A DNA stretch of 64,000 nt from JADLBR01 sp964651705 (GCA_964651705.1 CAZYWZ010000006.1:36976-100975), one strand, 5' to 3'. Numbered from the stretch's first letter, positions 46,301 through 54,809 are shown. Program-made: numbers and translations. Notes: generated by a model from the letters alone, not told the origin.

Positions 46301-47475
46301 CCAATCTCGGGGAGGCGGTGAACGCCTGCCAGGCGATGCTGGGATACAGTTCCACGTACTTCACCGACCCGAGCGCCGGCGCGGTCCAGGCGGGCGGCGG
46401 CACGTGGGACCAGCTGATCTGGGACTCGTGGGCCGATTCCACCGGGGTGCCCGGGGAGATCGACACCGCGATCGGTGTCGACGCCCAGGGCGCGGTCGGG
46501 ACCACCGCCGATGGCACGGTCGCCATCGTCACGCTCACCTCGCGAACGAACGTCGAGGGCATCACGCAGATGATCTTCCGCCCGGACGCCAGCCCCGACC
46601 CAGGCCAGACCGAGAGCACCTTCCTGGCCAGCGTGGCCGGTGGCATCGTATGGCCATCCAAGGTCAACAGCGCGAACATCATCATCGATGGCACCCCGCC
46701 CGCGGTGAGCAACATCACCGCGGTGCAGAACCAGCCAATCGTGGGTGACGTCAGCGTCAAAGACTGCTCCAACACCGTCTACCAGGGCACCGTCGAGATC
46801 TCCCTCGACGCGAGCGACGCCTTGGCCGGGCTCGTTGGCGCACCCACCATCGTCCTGAGCAACGGGGACGACGGCGCGGCCGCCACACTCGTCGACGAAA
46901 ACCCGGAGGGCACCTTCAATTACACATGGGAGGTGACCCCCGCCACGCCGAACGGGACCTGGACCGCGACGGTGACCGCCACGGACCGCGCGGGCAATGA
47001 GACGCAGGAGACGTTCACCCTCTGCCTGAACCGAAACCAGATCAGCGGCTACGTCGAGTCCGAGGGCTTCGTCGGCACCGAAAGGGTGGTGACCTTCGTC
47101 GCCACCGGCGGTGCCACCACCAAGACCTGGAACCAGACGCTGACCTTCACCGGCGACACCGCCGCCTACGTCCTCACCGACGTGCCCGAGGGCACCACCG
47201 GCCTCAGCGCCAAGACCGCCTGGTCGCTGCGTTCCAAGCTCGCGGTCGCCCTCGATTCCGGCGGCCAGGGCACCGCGAACTTCGAGGATGCCGATAAGCT
47301 CCGCGGCGGGGATATCGATGGCTCCAATTCCATCAACGTCCTCGACTACTCGCGGCTAAAGGTGAATTGGCTCACCACCAATGCCGTGGGCGACATCGAT
47401 GGCAACGGTTCGGTCGGCGCAAGCGACTATGCCCTGATGCGCGCCAACTGGTTCCAGGTCGGCGACGCGCAATAA
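43375..47475 (+). CDS. Secreted beta-helix protein with cohesin-like region and C-terminal dockerin
   Basis: 1366 aa with a signal peptide (VLVGILVILGLAAPTVAQ, cleavage near 33). Three right-handed beta-helix units lie at about 38-220, 320-630 and 670-960; each opens with an ATIQAAINAA-like strand and two end in (N)YWGSP/NWWGSP. A cohesin-like beta domain (about 1000-1130: NVANLGEAVNACQAMLGYSS) is followed by an Ig-like domain, a carboxypeptidase-regulatory-like domain (about 1222-1308) and a dockerin with two calcium loops (GDIDGSNSINVLDYSRLKVN and GDIDGNGSVGASDYALMRAN). It is likely an extracellular carbohydrate-binding or lyase-like protein; no catalytic residues are identified. Confidence 0.88.
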   Translation: MNTKKNRWREHLAGRVLVGILVILGLAAPTVAQPTVIHVPGDHATIQAAINAATAGDSIFVSNGTYVLSATLNVTKGVTIEGESEAGVIIDASSRGTGYGIYVEANGVTLRNFTLLPPVVPASLGTSSGGGFAIHCSFNHTVPYSPLANLALENITIQNGNRAAFDIHGYDGVTLTNLTARNSAYGNGIQITGCTGVTITGCTVSGNAWGGVAFYVSRSTYLNRPCSSITYDMALNPDVAQPVYAEDEYGLINSVTVAGASYLIYNNYNPGTAAMWMYTDGTEADAVAIAQALNAKYSNTGSTITNASNGNLVVAPGISTIQAAIDAAATNATIEVAAGTYHEQLTISKPLTLKGSEGAVLDGTGLAATWTTGIKIRSGAVTLDNIDVTKFTQDGITAYRKIDMPNIRILNCRVSDIQPGNWGFGIYVGYEAEAFGYAPPNTLSNHLDFSGLLIANNEIVNTKSSGLVLQSITGSPGSLVVSNNYIHGISENDAIWIDCARNLNIVNNVLSNNLWGIDLTAIAEPWYTANGPYGPKDILLEGNRVLDNVGEGIALYNGWASTITLVKNWIEGNGSGVANFLEAALDAGANYWGSPDGPGELGAGSGDTISEWVTYATYYSDPEMTDLQYQPMLVDDDFTPATPGWGLYAFPTIQEGVDAAASGGPVSVAPGTYQEQVEIAKDLSLLATAPGVVIQSPPTLTKSFTTSAVNKPVVYVHDALSVTISNVCVDGLRYGAANYRFMGIAYQNAGGSVLASEVKNISENPANGMQHGIGVAVYNADAAARTFALMDSYIHDCQKNCTLFNGDNLTVDVRRNRIFGAGPIAYIAQNGIQISYGATGTVADNIISGFDYTPGTWASSAIMNYEGGDVLFDNNIITLSDFGLYIFNDDGSTVTDNSFTGNDYSLVSDSTAQILAENNWWGSPLGPQTEGVYGDVDADPWLTAKPAHANALYLEAADASLFIQPGEDIIVDMNVANLGEAVNACQAMLGYSSTYFTDPSAGAVQAGGGTWDQLIWDSWADSTGVPGEIDTAIGVDAQGAVGTTADGTVAIVTLTSRTNVEGITQMIFRPDASPDPGQTESTFLASVAGGIVWPSKVNSANIIIDGTPPAVSNITAVQNQPIVGDVSVKDCSNTVYQGTVEISLDASDALAGLVGAPTIVLSNGDDGAAATLVDENPEGTFNYTWEVTPATPNGTWTATVTATDRAGNETQETFTLCLNRNQISGYVESEGFVGTERVVTFVATGGATTKTWNQTLTFTGDTAAYVLTDVPEGTTGLSAKTAWSLRSKLAVALDSGGQGTANFEDADKLRGGDIDGSNSINVLDYSRLKVNWLTTNAVGDIDGNGSVGASDYALMRANWFQVGDAQ

Positions 47476-47580
47476 CCGGAAGACCACCGTTCGGCTGGGA
47501 CGGGACGCAGGGTCCCGCCCCAGCCCGATACGGCGGGGCCGTAGATCGACGCCAGACGCATCATGCGATCGGAAGGAGAT

Positions 47581-50064
47581 ATGCAGGGAAGCAGAAGCCG
47601 CCTCGGCACATCCCGTGCTTGGGTGGCGGCGGCTCTCCTCCAACTGGCTTTTGGCCAAGCATCGAGCGCAGACACGCTCTACGTCCCTGCCGAATACCCG
47701 ACGATCCAGGGCGCCATAGCGGCGGCCGCCCCGGACGATACGGTCCGCGTGGCGGCCGGGATCTACCCTGAAAACGTCACGGTCAACAAGCGCATCACCC
47801 TCGATGGGGCCGGTGCCTCGACCGTGATCCGTCCCCTCTCCGGCAACGGGATCGTCATCTCGGCCTCTGGCGGCGGCAGCAATAGCCCCCTGATCATCCG
47901 CGACCTGACGGTCGCCGACTGCGCCGCCACGGGCATCCGCATCGCAGCCACCGCCAACTATCTCTCGCTGGCCAACGTGACGGTTTCCAACTGTGCCGCG
48001 CACGGTATGGAGATTTTCACCACGGGCAGTGTCAACGGGCTCGAGATGTCCAACTGCGCCTTTGTCGGCATGACCGCGTCATCCGGCCTCCGCGTGCGCG
48101 GAAGCCTGCGCAGTCTCATGGCAATCGACTGCCTCTTCTCAGGAAACCAGATCGGGCTCCAGTCGATCAAGGCGAACGCCGACGGGACCATATTCTCCGG
48201 GGCGCACTTCGAGCGATGCACTTTTGCCGAGAACACGCTCAAGGGCGCCTACCTCGAGAAACTGGCCAACGCCCGCTTCGAGCGGTGCGAGTTTTCGGCG
48301 AACGGCACGGTCGCGCCGGAGCCCGCCGGCATCGAGTTCCAGATGCGCTACGGCACCTACAGCAACATCAGCCTGGTCGCGCCGCTGGTGGTTGACTGCG
48401 GCCTCGGAGATCCCGCGGCCGGCGCCGGTATCGTCGCCCGCGCCCGAAACGACGGCGCGTACGTGTTCAGCCCCGCGGCCCTGCGGGACCTCTCTATCCG
48501 CGATGCCTGCATCCTCCGGTGCCCCTTCGGAATCAGCATCGGGAATAACGTTCTCGAGGCCACCGTGGCCGGTTCCACCATCGCAGGCAACTTTGTCGTC
48601 GGGCTCTTGAACTGGACCGATGCCGGCGCGGTGACGGCCACAAGCAATTATTGGGGCGATGACGCCGGGCCCAGCAGCCCAGAGCAAGACCCAGCCGCTA
48701 GCCTCTTCGTCGGCTACGGCGACCGCGAGTACGGCCTCCCCGGCGGCAGCCTGACCATCGACCCCGCCCTCGGAAAACCGCCGCACACCAATGTGCTCTA
48801 CCTCTTGCCCAACAACGCCAGCGTCTTCATCCGGCCCGGCGAGAACATCCTCGCCGAGATGAATGTCGCCAACCTCACCACCAACGTCAACGCCTGCCAG
48901 GCCATGCTCGGCTACAGCTCCAGCTTCTTCGAAGATCCCTCGGCCGGCGCCGTCACAGCGGGCGGCGGCATCTGGGATTTCCTGATATGGGATTCGTGGC
49001 TCGACACCAATGGCATCCCCGGCGAGATCGATGCCGCCATCGGCATCGATGCCCAGGGCGCTGTCGGGAGCCGCGCCGATGCCACCGTCGCCCGCATCGC
49101 CCTCGATTCGCGCGACGACGTCGAGGGTGTCACCCACCTCCTGTTCCGCCCAGATCCCCCCGATGACCCCGGCGCCGTCCGGACCACCCTCCTCGCCGAT
49201 ATCGCCGGCAACACCATCCACCCCGCCAAGGTCGACAGCGCCACCATCTATGTCGATGGCACCCCTCCCCTGCTGGACGATTCCGGCATCGTCGCCATTC
49301 AAGACCAATCGCCCTCTGGCTTCGTCGATGTCAAGGACTGCGCCAACCTCGTCCTCGACGGCACCGTGCTATTCGCCGTGGAATCTTCCGATGCCCTCGC
49401 CGGCCTCGACGGGGCACCCGCCATTACGCTCACCAATGGCACCGACACCGCAACAGCCACCTACCTCAACGAAACGCCCTACGGCGTCTTTAACTACTCG
49501 TGGGATATCACCCCCGCCACCCCCGGTGGCCCATGGCGCGCCACGGTCACCGCCACGGACAAGTCCGGCAACGACACCTCCCGCTACCTCGACCTCTGCC
49601 TCCGCACCTTCTCCGTCACCGGCCTCGTCGAACTCGAGGGCTTCCGCGGCACGGCCACCGCACACTCCCGCACCGTGACTTTTGCCGCCACCGGCGGTGC
49701 CCAAACAAAGATCTGGACCCAATCCCTGACCAACGTCACCGGCGCCACCTTCGCCTTCGCCCTCGACGACGTCCCCGCCGCCACCACGCACCTCAGCGCA
49801 AAGACCAACTGGAACCTCCGACGACGGGTCCCCGTTACCTTCGACCCAAACGGCATCGCTGCCGCCAACCTAACGGGCACGACCAAATTGCCCGCCGGCG
49901 ATATCTCCGGCGATAATCGGGTGACGGCATCCGACTACATCATTTTCCGCAATGCCTGGTTCACGGCAAACACACAGGCGGATCTCAATGGCGATGGCAC
50001 TGCCCAAACGCTCGACTATGTCCTCCTGCGCGCCAATTGGTTCGCCGCCGGCGACGCACAATAG
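47581..50064 (+). CDS. Secreted beta-helix/cohesin-like/dockerin protein, paralogue of upstream gene
   Basis: 827 aa from an ATG with GGAAGGAG six bases before it. The signal peptide ends near FGQASSA. One beta-helix unit (about 35-370) opens YPTIQGAIAAAAPDDTVRVA and ends ATSNYWGDDAGP. The cohesin-like domain (about 410-540) shares ACQAMLGYSSSFFEDPSAGA with its neighbour. Ig-like and regulatory-like domains follow, then a dockerin (GDISGDNRVTASDYIIFRNA, ADLNGDGTAQTLDYVLLRAN). Both proteins end in GDAQ. It has one helix unit instead of three and lies 105 bp downstream, so it looks like a tandem duplication with later change in length. Confidence 0.88.
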   Translation: MQGSRSRLGTSRAWVAAALLQLAFGQASSADTLYVPAEYPTIQGAIAAAAPDDTVRVAAGIYPENVTVNKRITLDGAGASTVIRPLSGNGIVISASGGGSNSPLIIRDLTVADCAATGIRIAATANYLSLANVTVSNCAAHGMEIFTTGSVNGLEMSNCAFVGMTASSGLRVRGSLRSLMAIDCLFSGNQIGLQSIKANADGTIFSGAHFERCTFAENTLKGAYLEKLANARFERCEFSANGTVAPEPAGIEFQMRYGTYSNISLVAPLVVDCGLGDPAAGAGIVARARNDGAYVFSPAALRDLSIRDACILRCPFGISIGNNVLEATVAGSTIAGNFVVGLLNWTDAGAVTATSNYWGDDAGPSSPEQDPAASLFVGYGDREYGLPGGSLTIDPALGKPPHTNVLYLLPNNASVFIRPGENILAEMNVANLTTNVNACQAMLGYSSSFFEDPSAGAVTAGGGIWDFLIWDSWLDTNGIPGEIDAAIGIDAQGAVGSRADATVARIALDSRDDVEGVTHLLFRPDPPDDPGAVRTTLLADIAGNTIHPAKVDSATIYVDGTPPLLDDSGIVAIQDQSPSGFVDVKDCANLVLDGTVLFAVESSDALAGLDGAPAITLTNGTDTATATYLNETPYGVFNYSWDITPATPGGPWRATVTATDKSGNDTSRYLDLCLRTFSVTGLVELEGFRGTATAHSRTVTFAATGGAQTKIWTQSLTNVTGATFAFALDDVPAATTHLSAKTNWNLRRRVPVTFDPNGIAAANLTGTTKLPAGDISGDNRVTASDYIIFRNAWFTANTQADLNGDGTAQTLDYVLLRANWFAAGDAQ

Positions 50065-50190
50065 TCATGTTCATTACAGATTCACCCAAACGACGCGCGG
50101 ATCGTCTTATTCCATAATGCGGCGGCGACTAAATTGTAAGTTCCTTTGCTTTCCTTCGATCCCCATGGATGGGACAAATAAGGTGCGCTT

Positions 50191-50901
50191 ATGAGAGCCC
50201 CCTTGCGATGGAGTTCGCGAACCCATGCGCTCCCGATGGCGATTCCCATCGTTTCGCTGCTTCTGTCGCACCAACCTCTCGACGCGCAGGTCCTGGCCCC
50301 ATCTTGGCGCGGTTCGAACGGTTCAACGTGGCAAGAGTGGGCGTTTCCCACCGATGCGAATCCCGCCGTGCCCACCGATGGCAGCAACCTTTTCGGAACC
50401 GCCTCGGCTTCTCTGATGCTAGGGGCAAATGCCTCGGGTTGGTTTGAGTACGAGCCATTGGCCTTCGGCAATGTGACGGGATTTTGGAGCATCGGGGCGA
50501 CCGGGCGATTCGACATTGCGATCCCGGACTACGGTGGTCCCACGACCAATGGCCTGAAGGAGATCCGGGTCCAGTTCGTCCACTACATCGAGGCCGGATT
50601 ATTCAGCACGGCTTTGGTGGATGTCACCTCCGCCACCATCCAATCCGTCACCCGATCGAACCGCTCATTTCTGGTGACCGATTTTGGAGAATGGCGCGTC
50701 GACGACTGGACCTTCATCGTGGACGACGGCTCGGAGCCCGATCTCATCTCGATCTTCAACCCGAACACGCTCAATCGCGATGTCTTGATCGACTGGATCA
50801 TCATCGACACCCTCGCGGTCCCCGAACCGATGCCAGTCTTTGCCTGTTTCGCGGCGGCGGCCCTCGCGTTGGCGGCCCGCCGCAGATTGCGGCGGGGCTG
50901 A
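50191..50901 (+). CDS. PEP-CTERM sorting domain protein
   Basis: 236 aa with a signal peptide (AIPIVSLLLSHQPLDAQ) and a C-terminal sorting tag: VPEP, then a hydrophobic helix (VFACFAAAALALAA) and RRRLRRG. The tag is read by an exosortase, which would anchor or release the protein at the outer surface. The central part is a beta-rich domain of unknown function (GNVTGFWSIGATGRFDIAIP). AATAAGGTG precedes the start. No exosortase gene is in the window. It lies between the dockerin proteins and another PEP-CTERM gene. Confidence 0.85.
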   Translation: MRAPLRWSSRTHALPMAIPIVSLLLSHQPLDAQVLAPSWRGSNGSTWQEWAFPTDANPAVPTDGSNLFGTASASLMLGANASGWFEYEPLAFGNVTGFWSIGATGRFDIAIPDYGGPTTNGLKEIRVQFVHYIEAGLFSTALVDVTSATIQSVTRSNRSFLVTDFGEWRVDDWTFIVDDGSEPDLISIFNPNTLNRDVLIDWIIIDTLAVPEPMPVFACFAAAALALAARRRLRRG

Positions 50902-50923
50902 GGTTCTGCCGGCCATCGGCGCT

Positions 50924-52069
50924 ATGCCCTGGCTCCTGATAGATTATCGCTCTGCTCGTCCCGGCCGGGTGCTGCGCCCGCTATGCCTTGCGGCCTTTTG
51001 GTCTATTCCTTCGCTGGCCCTGTCCATCGGCTACCAGGCAGTCGACCTCGGGGACCTTGGCGGCGGATTCGGGCGGGCGCGCGCAGTCAACGACTCAGGC
51101 GCGGTCGTCGGGGAGTCGCTTCTCCCTTTGGCTGGCTCCATAGAGAACGCGTTCCTCTGGGAGATGGGCGCGCTCACCAATCTCGGGACGCTGGGGGGCG
51201 CGAAGAGCCGGGCTCTGGATATCAATGCATCCGGGGTGGTGGCGGGATGGGCGCAGGATGCCCTCGGGCGGACGCTGCCGACGGCCTGGGATATCACCGG
51301 GGCACCGGGCGCGCTACCGACACTCGGGACCAATGGCGGCGCGGCGCAGGCGGTCAACCTCCTCGGCACGCTGGCGGGGTATTCGTTCCTGACGCCATCG
51401 ACCTACCACGCGGCGCTCTGGGACACCAGCGGCGTGACCGATCTGGGGACGCTCGGGGGCAACCTATCGATCGCGTACGATATCAATGTCGGCGGACTGG
51501 TCGTGGGGGCGGCGGATGACGGCTCCGGGCAGCAGCGGGCGGCCCTGTGGTCCTCGGGCGGGGTGATGGATCTCGGCCTCCTGCCCGGCGGCGAGTGGAA
51601 TACCGCGCGCGGGATCAATGATTTTGGACAGGTCATCCTCTGGGGCGTTCCCGATGGCGAGGCCAGGAACCGCGCCACCTTCTGGAGCGGTGGGCTCTCC
51701 GATGCGCCGATCGATTTGGGCACCTTTGGCGGCGACGAGAGCTGGGCCTATGGCCTGAACAACTCGGGTCATGTCGTCGGGTGGGCGGAGTTCGATGCGG
51801 GCAACTACCACGCTTTCGTTTGGGATGGCGCATCCCTGCTCGACCTAGGCACCCTCGGGGGTCTGTTTAGCGCGGCCTACGGCATCAGCGACAACGGCAT
51901 CATCGTCGGATACGCACAGGATGCGGCGGGGCGCACGCGAGCCACCGCATGGTTCCCGATACCGGAACCCAAGATGGCCGCGGTGGCGCTCCTGTTGCTC
52001 GCCGGAGCCATGCTTTGGCGGCGGCGCGCCGATTCCGCGCCAGCTCGAAAATGCGACGCAACTCTCTAG
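50924..52069 (+). CDS. HAF-repeat PEP-CTERM protein
   Basis: 381 aa with a signal-like N-terminus (LRPLCLAAFWSIPSLALS). The body is built from HAF-type repeats with the recurrent phrase LGTLGG (for example LTNLGTLGGAKSRALDINAS, VTDLGTLGGNLSIAYDINVG, LLDLGTLGGLFSAAYGISDN), probably a beta-propeller-like extracellular domain. The sorting tag is IPEPKMAAVALLLLAGAMLW and RRR. After it comes an atypical tail SAPARKCDATL encoded by the start of a repeat array, which also gives the TAG stop. It follows the first PEP-CTERM gene by 22 bp. Confidence 0.87.
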   Translation: MPWLLIDYRSARPGRVLRPLCLAAFWSIPSLALSIGYQAVDLGDLGGGFGRARAVNDSGAVVGESLLPLAGSIENAFLWEMGALTNLGTLGGAKSRALDINASGVVAGWAQDALGRTLPTAWDITGAPGALPTLGTNGGAAQAVNLLGTLAGYSFLTPSTYHAALWDTSGVTDLGTLGGNLSIAYDINVGGLVVGAADDGSGQQRAALWSSGGVMDLGLLPGGEWNTARGINDFGQVILWGVPDGEARNRATFWSGGLSDAPIDLGTFGGDESWAYGLNNSGHVVGWAEFDAGNYHAFVWDGASLLDLGTLGGLFSAAYGISDNGIIVGYAQDAAGRTRATAWFPIPEPKMAAVALLLLAGAMLWRRRADSAPARKCDATL

Positions 52070-52255
52070 GCGTTCGATTCGGCAGCGTGCGCCAAGGCGC
52101 AGCCTACCATTTTCCACCACGGTGGTGTCCCGCGTGCGGGGCACGGGATCTGGTTTGACATTTCCAGACGTAGCCACGGTCGTCAGACGCGTGGACGCGT
52201 TGACTGAGCGCCCCGGCCCATCTAGGGCCACACGTTCCCCTGCGCTGGCATCGCA
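52044..52255. repeat. GTAG-cassette repeat array F, overlapping a gene end
   Basis: CTCGAAAA at 52044 lies inside the coding end of the HAF protein. A truncated cassette follows (TAGGCGTTCGATTCGGCAGC and then GTGCGCCAAGGCGCAGCCTAC, missing most of its left arm). Next is the reversed linker ACGGTGGTGTCCCGCGTGCG with GGGATCTGG, a second worn cassette GTAGCCACGGTCGTCAGACG, and GGCCCATCTAGGGCC. The array fills the gap to the AraC regulator. Confidence 0.75.
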
Positions 52256-52341
52256 CACATAAATCGAGTCGTGGCGCTTCCTGGGCCCTCCGATGTGGGT
52301 TGAAATTCCCACCCGCCCGGCGAACATCCCGTCAGGGCCCC

Positions 52342-53223
52342 ATGGCTAAGATCGATCCAGCCGACACCCAACCGCACTTTTTCTCGGCGCAGGTCGCCGA
52401 GGCGAAACGTTTCTACCTCGATCTGACGCCCCGGCCCAGGGAGCGCCTGGCGGTGGCCTGCGGCGGGCTGGAGCATTGCGCGCCGGATTACCGGATCGAC
52501 CGGAAGACATTCCCGTTCTTTTCGGTCGAGTTCGTGGCGCGGGGCCGCGGGGCGCTCCGGCTGGGGAAGAGGGACCACGCGTTGTCGCCGGGGACGATCT
52601 TCACCTATGGGCCAGGTGTCGCGCAGCGGATTTCGACAGAGACCTCGGACCCCCTGGTGAAGTACTTCGTCGACTTCTCGGGCCGCGAGGCCCTGCCCCT
52701 CCTAAAGCGCTGCGGCATCCCCGCTGGAACGCTGATTCAGACCTCGGCGCCCAGCGAACTGCTGGGGATCTTCGACGATCTGGTCCGCACGGGCCAGGGC
52801 GGCTCGGCCTTTGCCCGCCCGATCTGCGCGCTGCTGCTGGAACTCCTGCTCCACCGCATCGCCGAGACGGCCAAACCGCCCGAGGAGATCGCGCCGCCCG
52901 CTTTCGCGACCTACGAGCGCTGCCGCCGTCACCTCCAAGAGAATTTCTCTCGCCTGTCCGGGGTGGCGGATGCCGCGCGCGGATGCCATGTCGACCCCGC
53001 CTACCTCTGCCGCCTCTTCCGGCGCTTCGATCGGCAGACGCCCTACGAGTTCCTGATGCGAGCCAAGATGCAGTTGGCCGCCGAGCGACTGCACGCGCCC
53101 GGGATCATGGTGAAGGAGGTCGCCGCGGCCGTGGGTTTTTCCGACCCGTTCCAGTTCTCCCGCGCGTTTAAGGCAGTCTACGGGCTTTCGCCCAAGGAAT
53201 TCATCTCGCGGCGCGCGAGGTGA
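52342..53223 (+). CDS. AraC family transcriptional regulator
   Basis: 293 aa from ATG 52342; a TTG at 52300 is also open. Residues 25-150 form a cupin-like AraC ligand-binding domain (LGKRDHALSPGTIFTYGPGV). Residues 195-290 form the double helix-turn-helix, with LSGVADAARGCHVDPAYLCR and VKEVAAAVGFSDPFQFSRAF plus the family end YGLSPKEF. It could regulate the extracellular locus to its left, but the target is unknown. The 3' end overlaps the convergent inositol monophosphatase gene by 46 bp. Confidence 0.9.
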   Translation: MAKIDPADTQPHFFSAQVAEAKRFYLDLTPRPRERLAVACGGLEHCAPDYRIDRKTFPFFSVEFVARGRGALRLGKRDHALSPGTIFTYGPGVAQRISTETSDPLVKYFVDFSGREALPLLKRCGIPAGTLIQTSAPSELLGIFDDLVRTGQGGSAFARPICALLLELLLHRIAETAKPPEEIAPPAFATYERCRRHLQENFSRLSGVADAARGCHVDPAYLCRLFRRFDRQTPYEFLMRAKMQLAAERLHAPGIMVKEVAAAVGFSDPFQFSRAFKAVYGLSPKEFISRRAR

Positions 53224-53996
53224 TCGCCGAAGATCGCCGGGACCTCGAATCGGCCGCTGGAGGCGACGACCTTGTACGAGAGCGGCAACTCGGGCCGCTC
53301 GATGAGATCGACCCGTCCGCCGGCGCATTGGACGAGAAGGACGCCCCCCGCCAGATCCCAGAGGCGGGTCCCCTCCTCGAGGTACGCGTCCAGCCGGCCG
53401 CAGGCCACGTAGGCCAGGTCCAGCGCGGCGCACCCGTTCATGCGGACCTTGCGCGCGTTCGTGCCGAAGAATCGCACGCGCTCGATGCCGGCCTCGACTA
53501 GGCCCTTCTCCTTGGCGAATCCCGTCGCCACCAGCGCGTCTTTCAGCTGGGCGCGCCGGCTCACCGAGACCTCGCGTCCATTGAGTCGGGTGCCCGAGCC
53601 GCGGATCGCGGTGAATAGTTCGTCGCGTATCGGATCGAAGGTCGCCGCCAGCATGGTCTGCTTCCGATGCTGGAGGGCGATGGCGACGCAAAAGTGCGGG
53701 ATCCCATAATAGAGGTTCACGGTCCCATCGACGGGATCGACGATCCATTGCCACTCGGTGGCGCCGTGAGGCGCTCCGCCCTCCTCCTCCCCCAGCACGC
53801 TGATGCCAGGAAAACGCTCCTCCAGCAGGGCCGTGATCAGCTCCTGGCACTCGACGTCGAGCGCGAGCTTCACGTCGTGATCGCGCAGTTCGTTGACGGC
53901 CAGCTCTCCGCCCACGGCTTCCCGCTGCCGCGCCCCCGCCGCGCGTGCCGCGTCCACCGCCGCCGCGAGCATCCCGCCGAGATCCACCCCGCTCAC
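53178..53996 (-). CDS. Inositol monophosphatase family protein
   Basis: 272 aa from a GTG start. The magnesium-binding motifs are complete: VLGEEEGG (first Glu), WIVDPVDGTVNLYYG and LWDLAGGVLL. It dephosphorylates inositol-1-phosphate or a related small phosphate ester (the family also includes 3'(2'),5'-bisphosphate nucleotidase and histidinol phosphatase). The start overlaps the stop of the SH3 lipoprotein gene as GTGA, and the last 46 bp overlap the AraC gene on the other strand. Confidence 0.92.
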   Translation of the reverse strand: MSGVDLGGMLAAAVDAARAAGARQREAVGGELAVNELRDHDVKLALDVECQELITALLEERFPGISVLGEEEGGAPHGATEWQWIVDPVDGTVNLYYGIPHFCVAIALQHRKQTMLAATFDPIRDELFTAIRGSGTRLNGREVSVSRRAQLKDALVATGFAKEKGLVEAGIERVRFFGTNARKVRMNGCAALDLAYVACGRLDAYLEEGTRLWDLAGGVLLVQCAGGRVDLIERPELPLSYKVVASSGRFEVPAIFGDHLARREMNSLGESP

Positions 53997-54298
53997 AGCC
54001 CGCCCTGCTCGCGCACCGAAGACATCGGGATGTATCCCCGCTTACCGTCCACCGTCTCCACGTAGACGTATCCGCCCGCCTGTGACAATACTTTGACCCG
54101 GGTGCCGCTGCCCAGGGTCCGCGTCGGGGGACCCGATTGGTACGGTCCGTTCTCGAACATGGGCGCATCCCCGTCCACGATCTTGTCGAACCCGCCGCTG
54201 TCCCCTGCCTCCATCGACGCGCAACCCGTCATCAGCGCCAGAAAACCCAGCAGGACAAAACCCTTAAGCCACGCCATGCGCTCCACAATAATCCTCAT
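53993..54298 (-). CDS. Small SH3-domain lipoprotein
   Basis: 101 aa. The lipoprotein signal KGFVLLGFLALMTGC puts Cys at about 26; an in-frame Met at residue 8 may be the true start. The mature region (about 50-98) is a bacterial SH3-like fold (RTLGSGTRVKVLSQAGGYVY, then KRGYIPMSSV), as in murein-associated proteins. It probably binds peptidoglycan in the periplasm. It is coupled to the inositol monophosphatase gene by overlapping stop and start. Confidence 0.8.
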   Translation of the reverse strand: MRIIVERMAWLKGFVLLGFLALMTGCASMEAGDSGGFDKIVDGDAPMFENGPYQSGPPTRTLGSGTRVKVLSQAGGYVYVETVDGKRGYIPMSSVREQGGL

Positions 54299-54365
54299 GG
54301 TCGCTTACCATAGCGCCCCGCCCGCCGTTGTGAAGGCGGCAGAGGTATTGCCGGGAACCGGCGCG

Positions 54366-54778
54366 GCGGGGCATAACCGGAACCAAAATGTAGCCCCTCC
54401 GGTCACGGAGGGGCCGTGCGGTGGGGGTCCACGGCCTCACGGCCGTGGCTACGTCTGGAATTTTCGAGTTAGACCCCATGCCCCGCGCGCTGGGCACTAC
54501 CGGGGCGGGAAAATTTGTAGCGAAGCCGATCGCCAGAGGCGATTGTTCCGACGTTCCGGCTTCGGCCTATCCCCCGCCGAAGGGCGAAGTCCCTTCGCTC
54601 CTAGTGAGTTGCGCCGTACTTTCGAGCTAGATCCCGTGCCCCGCCCGCGGGGCACCACCGGGGGTGAAAATGTAGGGCGCGAAATCCCTTTCGCGCCACG
54701 GGCAACCGGCAGGGCCCTCGTGGCGCGGATGGGAATCCGCGCCCTACAGGCCGATCCCGTGGCCGATTTTCGAGTCAG
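54366..54778. repeat. GTAG-cassette repeat array G (three tandem linker-cassette units)
   Basis: The longest array. Cassette 1 (54390-54452) pairs GTAGCCCCTCCGGTCACGG with CCACGGCCTCACGGCCGTGG and CTAC. Cassette 2 (from 54517) is GTAGCGAAGCCG with CGGCTTCG and GGCGAAGTCCCTTCGCT. Cassette 3 (54672-54747) is GTAGGGCGCGAAATCCC with GTGGCGCGGATGGGAATCC and CTAC. Between them the linker recurs (TTTTCGAGTTAGACCCC; CTTTCGAGCTAGATCCC; each with a GCCCCGC palindrome and a GAAAAT-like end). It ends TTTTCGAGTCAG at 54767. No gene is seen in 54299-54809. Confidence 0.85.
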
Positions 54779-54809
54779 CCTGGCGGTCTTCACCAAGCCC
54801 GACAGGCCG

